Virus record (IMG/VR): IMGVR_UViG_3300025012_000023
Location: 1 to 36,694 of that record
From: a virus
DNA: 36,694 nt
Direction: 5' to 3' (one strand)
Position 1 is the first letter of the stretch, and each line of letters starts with the position of its first letter. Shown piece after piece: positions 19,312-27,797 of this stretch. Position numbers and translations under genes: made by a program. The notes under the pieces are model-generated. The model was given only the letters and a program-made list of their open reading frames with translations. It was not told the origin of the DNA and did no database searches.

Positions 19312-19340
19312 AGATATAGTGTAAAAACTATATCTTTTTT
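19312..19340 (+). terminator. Intrinsic terminator after methyltransferase
   Basis: An 8-bp stem AGATATAG/CTATATCT with an 8-nt loop is followed by five to six T. It isolates the recombination operon from the one started by promoter P3, which begins 7 bp later. Confidence 0.85.
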
Positions 19341-19346
19341 AATAAA

Positions 19347-19388
19347 AACTGTAAAATAATTTGCAATTTAAGGATTAATTAATATAAT
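19347..19388 (+). promoter_or_regulatory. Early promoter P3
   Basis: Same 42-bp element as P1: AACTGTAAAATAA box, TTGCAA (19361-19366), identical 16-bp spacer and TATAAT (19383-19388). The near identity over the spacer suggests recent duplication or strong selection. Confidence 0.85.
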
Positions 19389-19483
19389 AGATAAAGTTAA
19401 GCAATACAAAACATATAATGTTTACTTGCAAAGCTAATAATTAAAAGCAATATCCACCGTACTAACGAGATAAAGCTAAGCAA
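19389..19483 (+). repeat. Leader with imperfect direct repeat
   Basis: AGATAAAGTTAAGCAA (19389-19404) recurs as AGATAAAGCTAAGCAA (19468-19483), 15 of 16 identical, in the about 125-nt leader of the P3 transcript. A small palindrome AAACAT-ATA-ATGTTT lies between. The repeats may bind a regulator in DNA or RNA. Confidence 0.5.
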
Positions 19484-19512
19484 ATCTAAATTATATCTTA
19501 ACAAAAACAAAT

Positions 19513-19650
19513 ATGAGTGATATATACCAAGAAACATTACTACTGGAAGATTGAATCTATCAAGTAAATACAGATTACAACACTTTCTGGAACAATGTTT
19601 GAAACTGATCTAATTATCTTAAGGCAACTAACTTAATCGTAAAAATATAA
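19513..19650 (+). CDS. Tiny hypothetical protein
   Basis: 45 aa, first gene after P3, acidic, with three UGA glycines (LEDGIYQ, NNVGNGSN). No family. The leader end just before it matches that before the first gene of P1. Confidence 0.6.
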
Positions 19651-19652
19651 AT

Positions 19653-19922
19653 ATGCAAAAACAAAAACTAAACCAAGAACAAAAAGAAAAAATGCTTTTA
19701 AAATTCTTACACTCTGATTACAAGATTAATACACAGCAATACTGAAATGACTTAGATATCTTTAATAAAGAATGTGCAAGATACTTAGTATTAAAATGAA
19801 ATGTAGTAAAAAACAGTAGGAATACTGATAAATGGATAAATATCCGAACACACGAGTTTTGATGAAGTTGTAAACACGTTTTAAGATCAGAATACGAATC
19901 ATTTAAATCCTCATTAAAATAA
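19653..19922 (+). CDS. Small hypothetical protein
   Basis: 89 aa, Lys-rich N-terminus with a helical look, then RYLVLKGNVVKNSRNTDKW and a final Cys/His part (HEFGGSCKH). No family recognised. Two bases after the previous gene. Confidence 0.62.
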
Positions 19923-19923
19923 A

Positions 19924-20004
19924 ATGAAAGCATTAATCTTTATAGCTCTAGCAATTCTTATGTCCTTAGAATCAATAATAGACAAATTATTCAATAACTT
20001 TTAA
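19924..20004 (+). CDS. Tiny membrane peptide
   Basis: 26 aa, one hydrophobic helix (ALIFIALAILMSL) and a polar end. Starts 1 bp after the preceding stop. Plausible small membrane protein; no homologue recognised. Confidence 0.45.
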   Translation: MKALIFIALAILMSLESIIDKLFNNF

Positions 20005-20007
20005 TAT

Positions 20008-20346
20008 ATGAGTCAAATAATAAAACTATTTACATTAATGTCAAAAGTAGACAAGAGATGAAATTACTTATGGCATACAAATTCTGAACTATGTGATCTC
20101 GTTTGATTTAATTTCAAAGATAAGCTACTACAACTAAGAGAAAAAGGTTGCGAAATGGAAAGGCAAGGATCAGGAACTAAATACGAATGGAAACTAACCT
20201 ACATACCACCAACACTTATAACTGTAAAGTGAAAACTAAAACAAGTAACTTATGAACAACTTATAAACTATTATGATGATATAGATTACAATATCGTGGA
20301 CTCTAGGAAATGGTATCAAAAGGTTTGAGAATTCTTTAATTTCTAA
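20008..20346 (+). CDS. Hypothetical protein with winged-helix look
   Basis: 112 aa. Residues 20-70 (NYLWHTNSELCDLVGFNFKDKLLQLREKGCEMERQGSGTKYEW, in part) read like a winged helix-turn-helix, as in phage proteins that take an HTH plus a beta wing. The rest is helical. The family is not certain. Confidence 0.6.
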
Positions 20347-20354
20347 AATAAAAT

Positions 20355-21281
20355 ATGAATAAAATAAAAATAATAACAGCTTATTTATGGTTTCAAAAAC
20401 CAATCCGTTACACATTGATACTTTTACTTACTTGATATATGGTTGGATATCCTATTTTACAAAAACATATACAAAAAGAAATAGAAACAAAAATAGAGAT
20501 AGAGAATCTTAATAAAATCAAGCAAAAATCAATCGCTGACAAAGAGAAAGAGTTAAAACCGTTAAAATCCAAGCAAACAGAATTAAAACACGAATTAGAC
20601 ACTTTAAATTGAAAAATCATACCTAAAGAAGATTGTTTGCAAATATTAAGAAATTCATTAAATACACTTGAAATAGTTGAATGTAGACCAGAAATAAGTA
20701 TAATACAAAAGGCAAGTGCAAGCGAGAAAATGGATGTCGCCGAGGTTAGCGAACACCTATTAACTGGAACTACAAGAGATCAGGTATTAATGGATAGAAT
20801 ATGTAAATATTGAAAGCTAAATTGAAAGGTTAGTCCTCTGTGTAATAATTGGCAACTATATAATTCTATGAAATGAATAAGTGAAGCATATAATGTACCA
20901 TTTGCAATTGCTTTGGGAATAACTTATGCTGAATCCCACATCTGAGTAAACTATGCTTGAACTTGCAATGAATCGTTTAATAATTTCTGAGGTGTTAAGT
21001 GGAGAATATGACAAGATTGAAAAGCAATAAAAGATCAAGTAATACCAAATAATTGGATTGATTATAATAAAAATAATAAAGTTGATAAATGAGAAAATTG
21101 TTGGGTTTATAGATTTGGAAGTGTAGAAGATTATTGGCAATCTAAAATGAGAACATTACAAAAATATAATTCTTGTTTTAATAAAAATAAACCTATTACT
21201 TGTATTAGTTATGCTTATGTCTGAGATGCAAAAATAGCTGAACAATCTTGGATAAACAGAGTTAGTTTAATTTCTTACTAA
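20355..21281 (+). CDS. Membrane-anchored peptidoglycan hydrolase-like protein
   Basis: 308 aa. A single N-terminal membrane helix (about 19-35) is followed by a Lys/Glu coiled coil (38-88) and a C-terminal domain. In that domain YAESHIGVNYAGTCNESFNNFGGVKWR (192-217) matches the glutamate-containing active site region of lytic transglycosylase or GH73-like glucosaminidase folds (E193; NNFGG.K at 209-215). The layout puts the enzyme outside the membrane, tethered by a stalk. Six Cys in the outer part may form disulfides. It is in the accessory operon from promoter P3, far from holin and endolysin, so it may remodel the wall early or serve attachment of the host to its prey. That role is inference. 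Confidence 0.72.
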
Positions 21282-21287
21282 AATAAT

Positions 21288-21806
21288 ATGAAAAAACAAT
21301 ATATAAAATTTGAAGAAGGAAACGAAGCCTCCCTAAAAAAAGCTTGTGAATTGGCTGAGAAGAATGGGTGTAAACAATCTTGTGCAGGAGGCTCACTTAA
21401 TTTTAATGGACAATGATTATTGGCAATGAGCCCAGTTTGAATTTATCACACAACTTGATTTGATGAGCAGTTTCTTATTAGTTGTTGATACACAGAACTA
21501 GTTTCTACCGAAACTATTAAATGGGTATATGTAAGTAATGAGAGTGAGGAGAGGGCTTTAAAAAATAATGAAATGAGAATATTAATTACTACTCTCCCTT
21601 GAAAAGCATTTTATCCATATATAACTGTTAAAAAGTGATGTGAAGAAGAATATTTAAATTGAGAGGTATATTATAAAGATTCTTGGAAATATATAGTAGA
21701 AATTCCAGAAGAAACCCCAATAGTCGAAACCCTAGAAATAGCTTGAATAAAATATTCAAAGGCAGAAATAGAAAAAGCCTTGAAAGAGATTAAGCCTATT
21801 AATTAA
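21288..21806 (+). CDS. Hypothetical protein
   Basis: 172 aa, soluble alpha/beta, with several Cys in the first 75 residues (CELAEKNGCKQSC). Eight UGA glycines. No known family. It starts 6 bp after the hydrolase gene at a TAATATG site and is the same transcript. Confidence 0.65.
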
Positions 21807-21816
21807 CTTTATTATT

Positions 21817-22221
21817 ATGACAAGAATAAATCTAATTCCAGTTTCAGAACTCACAGATCAACACTTGTTATCTGAACACAGAGAAATAAAACGCATTCCG
21901 AATGTTATAAAATCAGGTCGTTACTCACTCGACTGAATGCCTGAAAAATACACTTTAGGAAAATGACACGTTAAATTTTTTTATGATAAAATTCAGTTTT
22001 TATATGAAAGATATACAGCTCTTAATTGTGAATGTTATAAAAGAGGTTTTAATGTTGAAAATTATTGAATATCTTTTGTAAATATATTTTATTGATATTA
22101 TTGACAATTTCGTAATAACTACACCCCAACCCAAGAAGCAATACAAATATCTCGAGATAGAATAAACGAAAAGATAAAAGCTAAGCCAGGATTTTACAGA
22201 ATGTATTGAAAATTAATATAA
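21817..22221 (+). CDS. denV: Pyrimidine dimer DNA glycosylase (T4 endonuclease V-like)
   Basis: 134 aa, almost the same length as T4 DenV (138). It opens MTRINLIPVSELTDQHLL and continues SEHREIKRIP, matching T4 DenV closely. The catalytic N-terminal Thr2 and the key Arg22, Glu23 and Arg26 are all present. Later LGKGHVKFFYDKIQFL corresponds to T4 LGAGHVTFFYDKLEFL and here both glycines that T4 has include a UGA codon. The end MYGKLI matches T4 YYGKAI, again with UGA as Gly. The enzyme removes UV-made cyclobutane pyrimidine dimers and cuts the strand. In this genome it gives independent DNA repair after light damage and is the best single proof of the code. Confidence 0.96.
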
Positions 22222-22236
22222 TTTAACTTAAACAAA

Positions 22237-22608
22237 ATGCAATTTACTTTAAATAAACTAGTCTCAGAACTTAAACAATGTTCTAACAAGGATGCAAGTG
22301 TTGAATTTGATTTTGGAAGAGAGCCACAAAGATTTTGTTCTTGGAGAGGAAGTTACGACTTGCCAGCAATTATTTGGTGAGAAAATAGAATATCAATGGA
22401 GCCATTAAAATTATCTGAATTTATTAAAATGTGTGAAGAAACCATTTGAACTGAATTTACTTGATATAAATGAGGTGAATATATTATGAGCGGTAGTGAT
22501 AGATTATGGGTATGTGAACAAGCCAATTACTCTGGAAGCTTATGTATTTGTTGAATATCAGATAAAGATTACAAAATTATTCTTCATACAGAATATTGTG
22601 AATATTAA
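22237..22608 (+). CDS. Conserved phage hypothetical protein (SWRGSY family)
   Basis: 123 aa. FDFGREPQRFCSWRGSYDLP, then GTEFTGYKGGEYIM, and a final DKDYKIILHTEYCEY match a family seen in many tailed phages (pattern: SWRGSY..pA, GYKGG.y.M, v.L.T). The function of the family is not established. The GYKGG glycine is UGA. Confidence 0.72.
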
Positions 22609-22638
22609 ACCTATTTAACATTTAATAATAAAGAGAAT

Positions 22639-23289
22639 ATGATTTTAAAAGATGACAACGGTAAAAAATTACCAAAAGAAGTACAAACTAGAGTTAATGC
22701 TTTTATAGATAATCTACCTAAAGTAAACTGGTTTAAACCATATCCAAACTTGAAAAAAGAAGATGTAGAAAAACAGATAAATTTTACACTTGAATGTTTT
22801 TGAGTAAAAGCAGGAATAGAATATAAAACTTTATCAAAACAAGAAGATTGGGCTTCTGCTTGGGCTTCTGCTTGGGATTCTGCTAGGGCTTCTGCTTGGG
22901 ATTCTGCTAGGGCTTCTGCTTGGGATTCTGCTAGGGATTCTGCTAGGGCTTCTGCTTGGGATTCTGCTAGGGCTTCTGCTTGGGATTCTGCTAGGGCTTC
23001 TGCTTGGGATTCTGCTAGGGCTTCTGCTTGGGATTCTGCTTGGGCTTCTCAAGAAATACTATTGGAAGATAATAAAGATTTTAAAGAAAAATATCCAAAT
23101 TGAGCATTTAGACAATTATTTAAATTATGGGAAATGTGATTATACCCAGTATGAGTATTAAAAGAAACTTGAAAATTTACAGTATATGCAGACTCTAAAT
23201 GTATTGATTTATTTAAAGAAGAAAGTATTAAAACAGAATTACCAAACGAATTAAATATTAATTGAAATATTTATATACTTAAGATTTAA
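22639..23289 (+). CDS. Protein with W/R-A/D-S-A tetrapeptide repeats
   Basis: 216 aa. Residues 1-70 and 138-216 are ordinary globular sequence; residues 71-137 are 16 perfect tetrapeptide repeats (W/R)-(A/D)-S-A plus a partial one. Similar AWDSA/ARASA tracts are known from proteins of unknown role in several phages and bacteria. The repeats alternate Trp/Arg and Ala/Asp, mainly in an eight-residue super-repeat. They should form an extended helix or a solenoid with an aromatic and charged face. The DNA in this part is GC-richer than the rest. The number of repeats can change by slippage. Confidence 0.75.
22849..23049 (+). repeat. Tandem 12-bp repeat array inside the coding region
   Basis: Sixteen full units of 12 bp (consensus TGGGATTCTGCT or AGGGCTTCTGCT), plus 9 bp of a further unit, in frame throughout. 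Most pair up as 24-bp units. It is a coding minisatellite, not a CRISPR array: units are contiguous, with no spacers. Confidence 0.95.
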
Positions 23290-23313
23290 CCCTATTTAAT
23301 AATAATTAGTAGT

Positions 23314-23508
23314 ATGAACGAAATAAAATGTGAATATACGGATGAAATAACTTGTCCATATTGTTGATATAAAGATTGAGATAGTTGGGAAGAAAATGAT
23401 TATTTAAGTAATTGAAATTATGAAAAACTTACTTGTTGACAATGTTCAGAAGAATTTTTATGCCAAATGGACATAACAGTTGATTATAGCACAAAAAAAA
23501 TTAATTAA
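23314..23508 (+). CDS. Zinc-ribbon protein
   Basis: 64 aa. ITCPYCGYKDGDSW at about 13-26 and LTCGQCSEEFLC at about 40-51 form a classic CxxCG...CxxC ribbon, where the glycine after the first knuckle is a UGA codon. Acidic. Possibly a DNA or RNA-polymerase-binding regulator. Confidence 0.75.
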
Positions 23509-23528
23509 CAAATAACCCCCTTTAACTT

Positions 23529-23678
23529 ATGGAAACAAAAGAAGAAAAAATTAAGGCAGTATTAAGTTTTAATAAATTAATATGGAAACAAATATGAAAA
23601 ATGGAATGGGGAATTTATAATAATTATGCAAATGAACAAATAAAGAAAATAGATAATTTATATTCCCTAATTAAATAA
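23529..23678 (+). CDS. Tiny hypothetical protein
   Basis: 49 aa, Lys-rich and helical, with Trp residues and one UGA glycine. No family recognised. Confidence 0.55.
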
Positions 23679-23683
23679 TATCA

Positions 23684-23830
23684 ATGAATTTAAAGGAATT
23701 AGTAGAAAAAAGAATAAAAGAATTTAATGAGAGTTGAGAAAAAGATGAAATGCAAAAGACATTTGAAAAGCATCCAACACTTACTAAGTTTGCATTTTGA
23801 TATATTGATAAATTTTTAACTAGAAAATAA
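23684..23830 (+). CDS. Tiny helical protein
   Basis: 48 aa, charged, helical. Two UGA glycines. No family. It precedes the NUMOD/HNH gene by 23 bp. Confidence 0.55.
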
Positions 23831-23853
23831 TTTACTTATTAACTAATAGAACT

Positions 23854-24435
23854 ATGACAGAAGAGATTTTTAAAGATATTCCTTGATATAATGGGTGGTA
23901 TAAAGTATCTAATTTAGGTAAGGTTAAAAGTATAAAAAAGATGAATTGAACAAATGAAAGAATTTTAAAATCAGCAAAAGATTGACATTGATATCCAGCA
24001 GTTGCTTTGTTTAAAAATTGAAAATCTAAAACCTATAAAATCCATAAACTAATGTATTTAACTTTTATGGATACATCTAATAAAAAACTAGAAGTTAATC
24101 ATAAAAATTGAATAAAAACTGACAATACATTACAAAATTTAGAATTAGTGACACATTCAGAAAATAATAAACATACATTTGATGTACTTTGATATAAATG
24201 AAGTATGTTATGAAAATCCTGAAAACTATGTATTTTTAGTAAACCAGTTATTCAATATGATTTAAAATGAAATATATTGAAAATATGGGAATGTGCAGCT
24301 GATATTAAAAGAGAATTATGATTCTTAACTTCATCAATAACTAAAGTCTGTAGAGGACAATGAAAAACTGCGTATGGTTATACTTGGAAATATAAACTCC
24401 AAGAAATAAAAAATTCCCCTTTACTTATTAAATAA
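23854..24435 (+). CDS. HNH homing endonuclease with NUMOD domains
   Basis: 193 aa. The N-terminus EEIFKDIPGYNGWYKVSNLG is a NUMOD4 domain. HNH motifs follow: IHKLMYLTF with His64, VNHKNGIKTDNTLQNLELVT at 81-100. A C-terminal NUMOD1-like DNA-binding part (VIQYDLKGNILKIW, then AADIKRELGF and a SSITKVCRGQ helix) ends the protein. Such genes are free-standing homing endonucleases that move between phage genomes. UGA glycines fall at the usual family glycines, so it is adapted to this code. Confidence 0.92.
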
Positions 24436-24443
24436 ACTTATAT

Positions 24444-24632
24444 ATGTGAATAAGACAAGAGCAACTACAATCTAAATTAGACAAAGCATTTGATCTCTAC
24501 AACAATAGATTCACAAACTGAATAACAACAATGGAACAAATAGCTGAGCAATGTTGACTACATAGAACATCACTTTGCAAACCTTTTAAATATGCAGGAA
24601 TAAAAATGAAAAAAGCAGAATGAAGCTATTAA
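24444..24632 (+). CDS. Small helix-turn-helix protein
   Basis: 62 aa. The second codon is UGA. TTMEQIAEQCGLHRTSLCKPFKYAGIK at about 29-55 fits a helix-turn-helix with Gly in the turn, again UGA. It lies just before early promoter P4, whose -35 starts 7 bp after its stop. It may be a small transcription regulator. Confidence 0.62.
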
Positions 24633-24638
24633 AAAGAC

Positions 24639-24666
24639 TTGCAAAATATCAACAAAATTATATAAT
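24639..24666 (+). promoter_or_regulatory. Early-type promoter P4
   Basis: TTGCAA, 16-bp spacer, TATAAT, the same hexamers and spacing as P1-P3. The AACTGTAAAATAA box is absent here. The gene after it also has the ACAAATATG start context. Confidence 0.75.
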
Positions 24667-24687
24667 AAATAAAGTAATAAAACAAAT

Positions 24688-25023
24688 ATGGAATCACTTA
24701 AAACCCTAAAAGAAACAAACCAAGCTAAGTACGAAGAAATAAGACAATTCTACTACTCCAAATGACTAAGAGACACCAAGGCTAAATACTGACACTCTTA
24801 TACAGCTTATCAATATAACTTTGGTAAGTCCTGAGCAAGAGTAGGAAGAAAGACTAAATTCTGATGAAACGCACCAAAGGAATATATGACAACATATTTC
24901 CAATGAGAAAGCAAAGTAATTAAGAAGTATTGAATACAAGGAATGTTAAAAAAAGATAAGAATAAAGAAGATAAACCATACTATAAAACAAAAGGATTTG
25001 AAGTCGCTAACTATTACAGCTAA
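24688..25023 (+). CDS. Basic hypothetical protein
   Basis: 111 aa, strongly basic, Lys/Tyr-rich, with ten or so UGA glycines. Segment YTAYQYNFGKSGARVGRKTKFGGN suggests nucleic-acid binding. No family was recognised. It is the gene directly driven by P4 and followed by the tRNA-like gene. Confidence 0.62.
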
Positions 25024-25053
25024 ATGAAAACAGCTAATACTTAAGTTATTAAA

Positions 25054-25159
25054 CTAGGAGTGGCGAAGTGAGGATACGCAGGGTAAGGGTCATAACCTTT
25101 GGGTTTCTATTACCAACAGACAAAATAGATTGTAGGTGCAAATCCTACCTCCTAGACCA
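25054..25159 (+). tRNA. tRNA-like gene with atypical anticodon region
   Basis: A perfect 7-bp acceptor stem (CTAGGAG/CTCCTAG), a Leu/Ser-like D arm (TG-GCG...CGC-A), a perfect 5-bp T stem (GTAGG/CCTAC) with TGCAAAT loop, discriminator A and encoded CCA end. The 51 nt between D and T arms are about 20 nt more than normal. One fold gives an anticodon arm TAAGG-GTCATAA-CCTTT (one mismatch) with U33, anticodon CAU and A37; a second pairs GGTAA with TTACC over a 23-nt loop. The anticodon is therefore uncertain. No UCA tRNA for the recoded UGA was found. Confidence 0.7.
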
Positions 25160-25217
25160 TTAAATATTAAACTATAATGTAACTAAACTCAAAAGTAAAT
25201 ATAACCTTAATAACTAA

Positions 25218-25337
25218 ATGAAAACATCAACACTAATACTTATACTTGTAAAACACTTAATAAAAGGTAGACTAAAGACTAATATACAAAAAGTAAACCA
25301 TAACCTTACTTATAACACTGTAAACCTATATGATTAA
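25218..25337 (+). CDS. Tiny hydrophobic/basic protein
   Basis: 39 aa, with a hydrophobic N-terminus (TSTLILILVKHLI) and a basic polar tail. It overlaps the next gene by 8 bp (ATGATTAA). Function unknown. Confidence 0.5.
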   Translation: MKTSTLILILVKHLIKGRLKTNIQKVNHNLTYNTVNLYD

Positions 25338-25539
25338 AATACTATCACAAGAGATAAAAGAATGTGAAGATACAAAATGAAACAAAACAATAGTATTAGA
25401 GATATATTATAAGATCAAAAAAGATACTTGAAGATTCCTACTAAAAGACTATAATGCAACTACAAAGAAACAACACAATGGTTATATAAAAGAAATCAAA
25501 GAACAAATAGCAAAACAATACTTAGAATTAAAAAAATAA
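25330..25539 (+). CDS. Small hypothetical protein
   Basis: 69 aa, Lys/Glu-rich, with two UGA glycines. Starts in the ATGATTAA overlap with the gene before. Charged helices at both ends. No family. Confidence 0.58.
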
Positions 25540-25542
25540 CAT

Positions 25543-25668
25543 ATGAAACACTTAACAGATAAAGAGTTTTGTAAACAATTTCTATTAGGTATAAAAACAA
25601 GATGACAAATAAAGAAGCATAAAAAAAAGTTTTACGCAGATATAAATAAAGAATTTACTATATATTAA
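25543..25668 (+). CDS. Tiny basic protein
   Basis: 41 aa, basic (KTRGQIKKHKKKFY), short gap of 3 bp to the previous gene. No family recognised. Confidence 0.5.
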
Positions 25669-25684
25669 ATTACAGGACGGAGCA

Positions 25685-25803
25685 AATTAGGCAAAAAACT
25701 TCGTTATAGGTAGTGACAAACAATATAACTGTTAGAAAGGATATGATTCGCTCTATTACTCTAATAAGAAATATAACAAAACACTATCATTTTGCCTTTA
25801 ATT
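25685..25803 (+). ncRNA. Candidate structured RNA or small-ORF region
   Basis: The 143-bp gap between genes can be closed by AATT-AGGCAAAA (25685-25696) pairing with TTTTGCCT-TT-AATT (25790-25803). A local AACA/TGTT stem lies inside. Alternatively, a 20-codon frame at 25743-25805 is preceded by AAAGGA, one of the rare Shine-Dalgarno-like sites. Neither is proven. Confidence 0.3.
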
Positions 25804-25811
25804 AAAAAACT

Positions 25812-26000
25812 ATGTGAATTAAATATTATAAAATACCATTTGGATATATAAGCTATTGATGGCACAACATATTCTCGGGTAATATGAAAGGATGAAATAA
25901 ATGAGAATGATATTCAGTAAGTGTTAACATAAAGAAACTATCTTTACTTAAGAATAACAAACACGAAGTAATAAGTTTAATATTAGATTATAACATATAA
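25812..26000 (+). CDS. Small hypothetical protein before terminase
   Basis: 62 aa. It starts ATG-TGA (Met-Gly), with a Gly/Lys-rich middle (SGNMKGGNKGEGYSVSVNIKKL) and a beta-like end. It lies 2 bp before the small terminase gene. No family recognised. Confidence 0.58.
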
Positions 26001-26002
26001 GT

Positions 26003-26410
26003 ATGGAAGAAAAGAATTTATGATGAAAACCATTATTGTTTAAAACAGTAGAAGAATTAGATACTAAGATAAGAGAATTCATTGATTATTGTGATACTAA
26101 AGCCAAACCAATGACATTAGAAAGATTATCAGTATTCTTGGATTGTGAAACAGATACTATAAGAAACTATGAAAAGAAAGATGCGTATTTCGGTACTATA
26201 AAAAAGATAAGAAAATTGATATTAGCAGATAAGGTTGAAAGACTCAATGATAGAACCACTTTTACACCGTGAATAGTATTTGATTTAAAGAATAATCACG
26301 ACTGGAAAGATAAAATAGAAACAGATAATACAAACCATAATAATGATATAACAGAACATCTTACGATAGAACAACAAAAAGCAATAGCTAAAAGAATTAA
26401 TAATGGATAA
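26003..26410 (+). CDS. terS: Terminase small subunit
   Basis: 135 aa. The order of motifs fits phage small terminases: basic start GGKPLLFKTVEELDTKIREF, a DNA-binding helix-turn-helix region (MTLERLSVFLDCETDTIRNYEKK), and the common ending GIVFDLKNNHDWKDKIE. It recognises phage DNA and hands it to the large subunit. The gene overlaps the large terminase start by 8 bp (ATGGATAA), so they are coupled. Confidence 0.88.
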
Positions 26411-27797
26411 AGAAACATCACAATTTTTTAAACAAGCATCTAGACAGGATTTACTGTCTTTTTGTGTATTTACAGATCAATTTTATGAAATAGCACCACA
26501 TCACGAACTAATAAATGATGCTTTAGTTAAATTAGTTAATTGAGAGATACAAAACCTTATTATAGAAATGCCACCAAGAAGTTGAAAGAGTAGGATAATG
26601 CAAGAGTTTATAGCTAAACTGTATGGAGATAAACCTAAGACAGATATTCTATATACTTGACACTCATTATCATTACTAGAATGATTCAGTAGAAATATTA
26701 TAAATAGAATAAAAGGTAATGAATATCAATCATTATATAATACTAAATTTGTACAATGAAGTGAATCAGTTAAAAACTGGAATATAGAGAAAGGCTGAGA
26801 ATTTGCTGTTTATTGAGTATGAGGATGAATAACTGGTAAAGGTTGAAATATACTTATTATAGATGATCCTTATGCAACAAGACAAGATGCTGAATCAGAC
26901 ACAGTAAGAAGAACAGTTAGTAATTGGTATTGGTCTACATTCTTATCTCGTAAACAAAACGACAAAGCACAACAAATTATAATAATGCAAAGGTGGAGAG
27001 AAGATGATTTAGTTTGAGAAATCCTTGAAAGAGAATGAGAAAAATGGACTGAGCTAAAAATACCTGCTTTAAATGAAAATGAAGAAAGTTTTTGGGCTGA
27101 TAGATTTAGTGCTGAATACTTCAAAGATATAAAAAAACAAAACCCACTATTCTTTGCTTCGCAATATCAGCAAGACCCAGTAAATGAATGAAGCTGAGAT
27201 TTTATAAAAGAATACTTTACTTATTGTGATTGAATAGAAGTACAGCAAAGACAGCCAAGAATGGATATAATAACCTTTATTGATCCTGCGATAAGTCAGA
27301 AACAAGAAGCAGATTCTACAGCGATAGTTACCATATGAATGGACTCAACTAATAATATGGCTTACTTATTAGAGGTAAAGAAGTTAAAAGAAACACCTGA
27401 TGAGATTATAAACGAAACTTTTAGAACAGTTGATAAGTTTAAAGATGAGGGAAAAAGTTATAAATGCTGAATTGAAACGGTACAATATCAGAAAATGTTA
27501 GAATTAGAGATAAGAAATCAAATGAGGATAAGAGATAAATTCTTTAACTTAGAATGAATAAAGCCAACCTGAGAAAAGGCAGCAAGAATAAGATCATTAC
27601 TACAACCTAGATATTCAAGCCGTTCAATAATTCACGCAAAAGATTTAAATTGATTATGAGACTTAGAAATAGAGTTATTAAAGTTTCCAAATGGTAAACA
27701 CGATGACTTAATAGATGCTTTAGCTTGATGTTTTACAATAGCACAAGTAACAAATGTAAATCAGAAAATGAAAGTTTATACACCTAACTACATCTAA
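26403..27797 (+). CDS. terL: Terminase large subunit
   Basis: 464 aa. Walker A PPRSGKSR at 57-64, in which Gly61 is a UGA codon, and Walker B LIIDDP at 151-156 make the packaging ATPase. The C-terminal nuclease starts with ITFIDPAISQ and has AIVTIGMDS, and a final HDDLIDALAG with the usual acidic residues. This motor cuts concatemers and pumps DNA through the portal. Length is normal for the family. It is followed by the glycosyltransferase cassette, with the next ATG directly after its stop. Confidence 0.97.

Noticed and set aside
22849-23049. CRISPR-like array
   Set aside because: Units are contiguous 12-bp in-frame repeats without spacers.
22834-23052. Minus-strand frame with Arg-Ile/Ser-Pro-Ser repeats
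   Set aside because: It is the antisense of the tetrapeptide repeat array in the plus-strand gene 22639-23289; the open frame comes from repeat composition.
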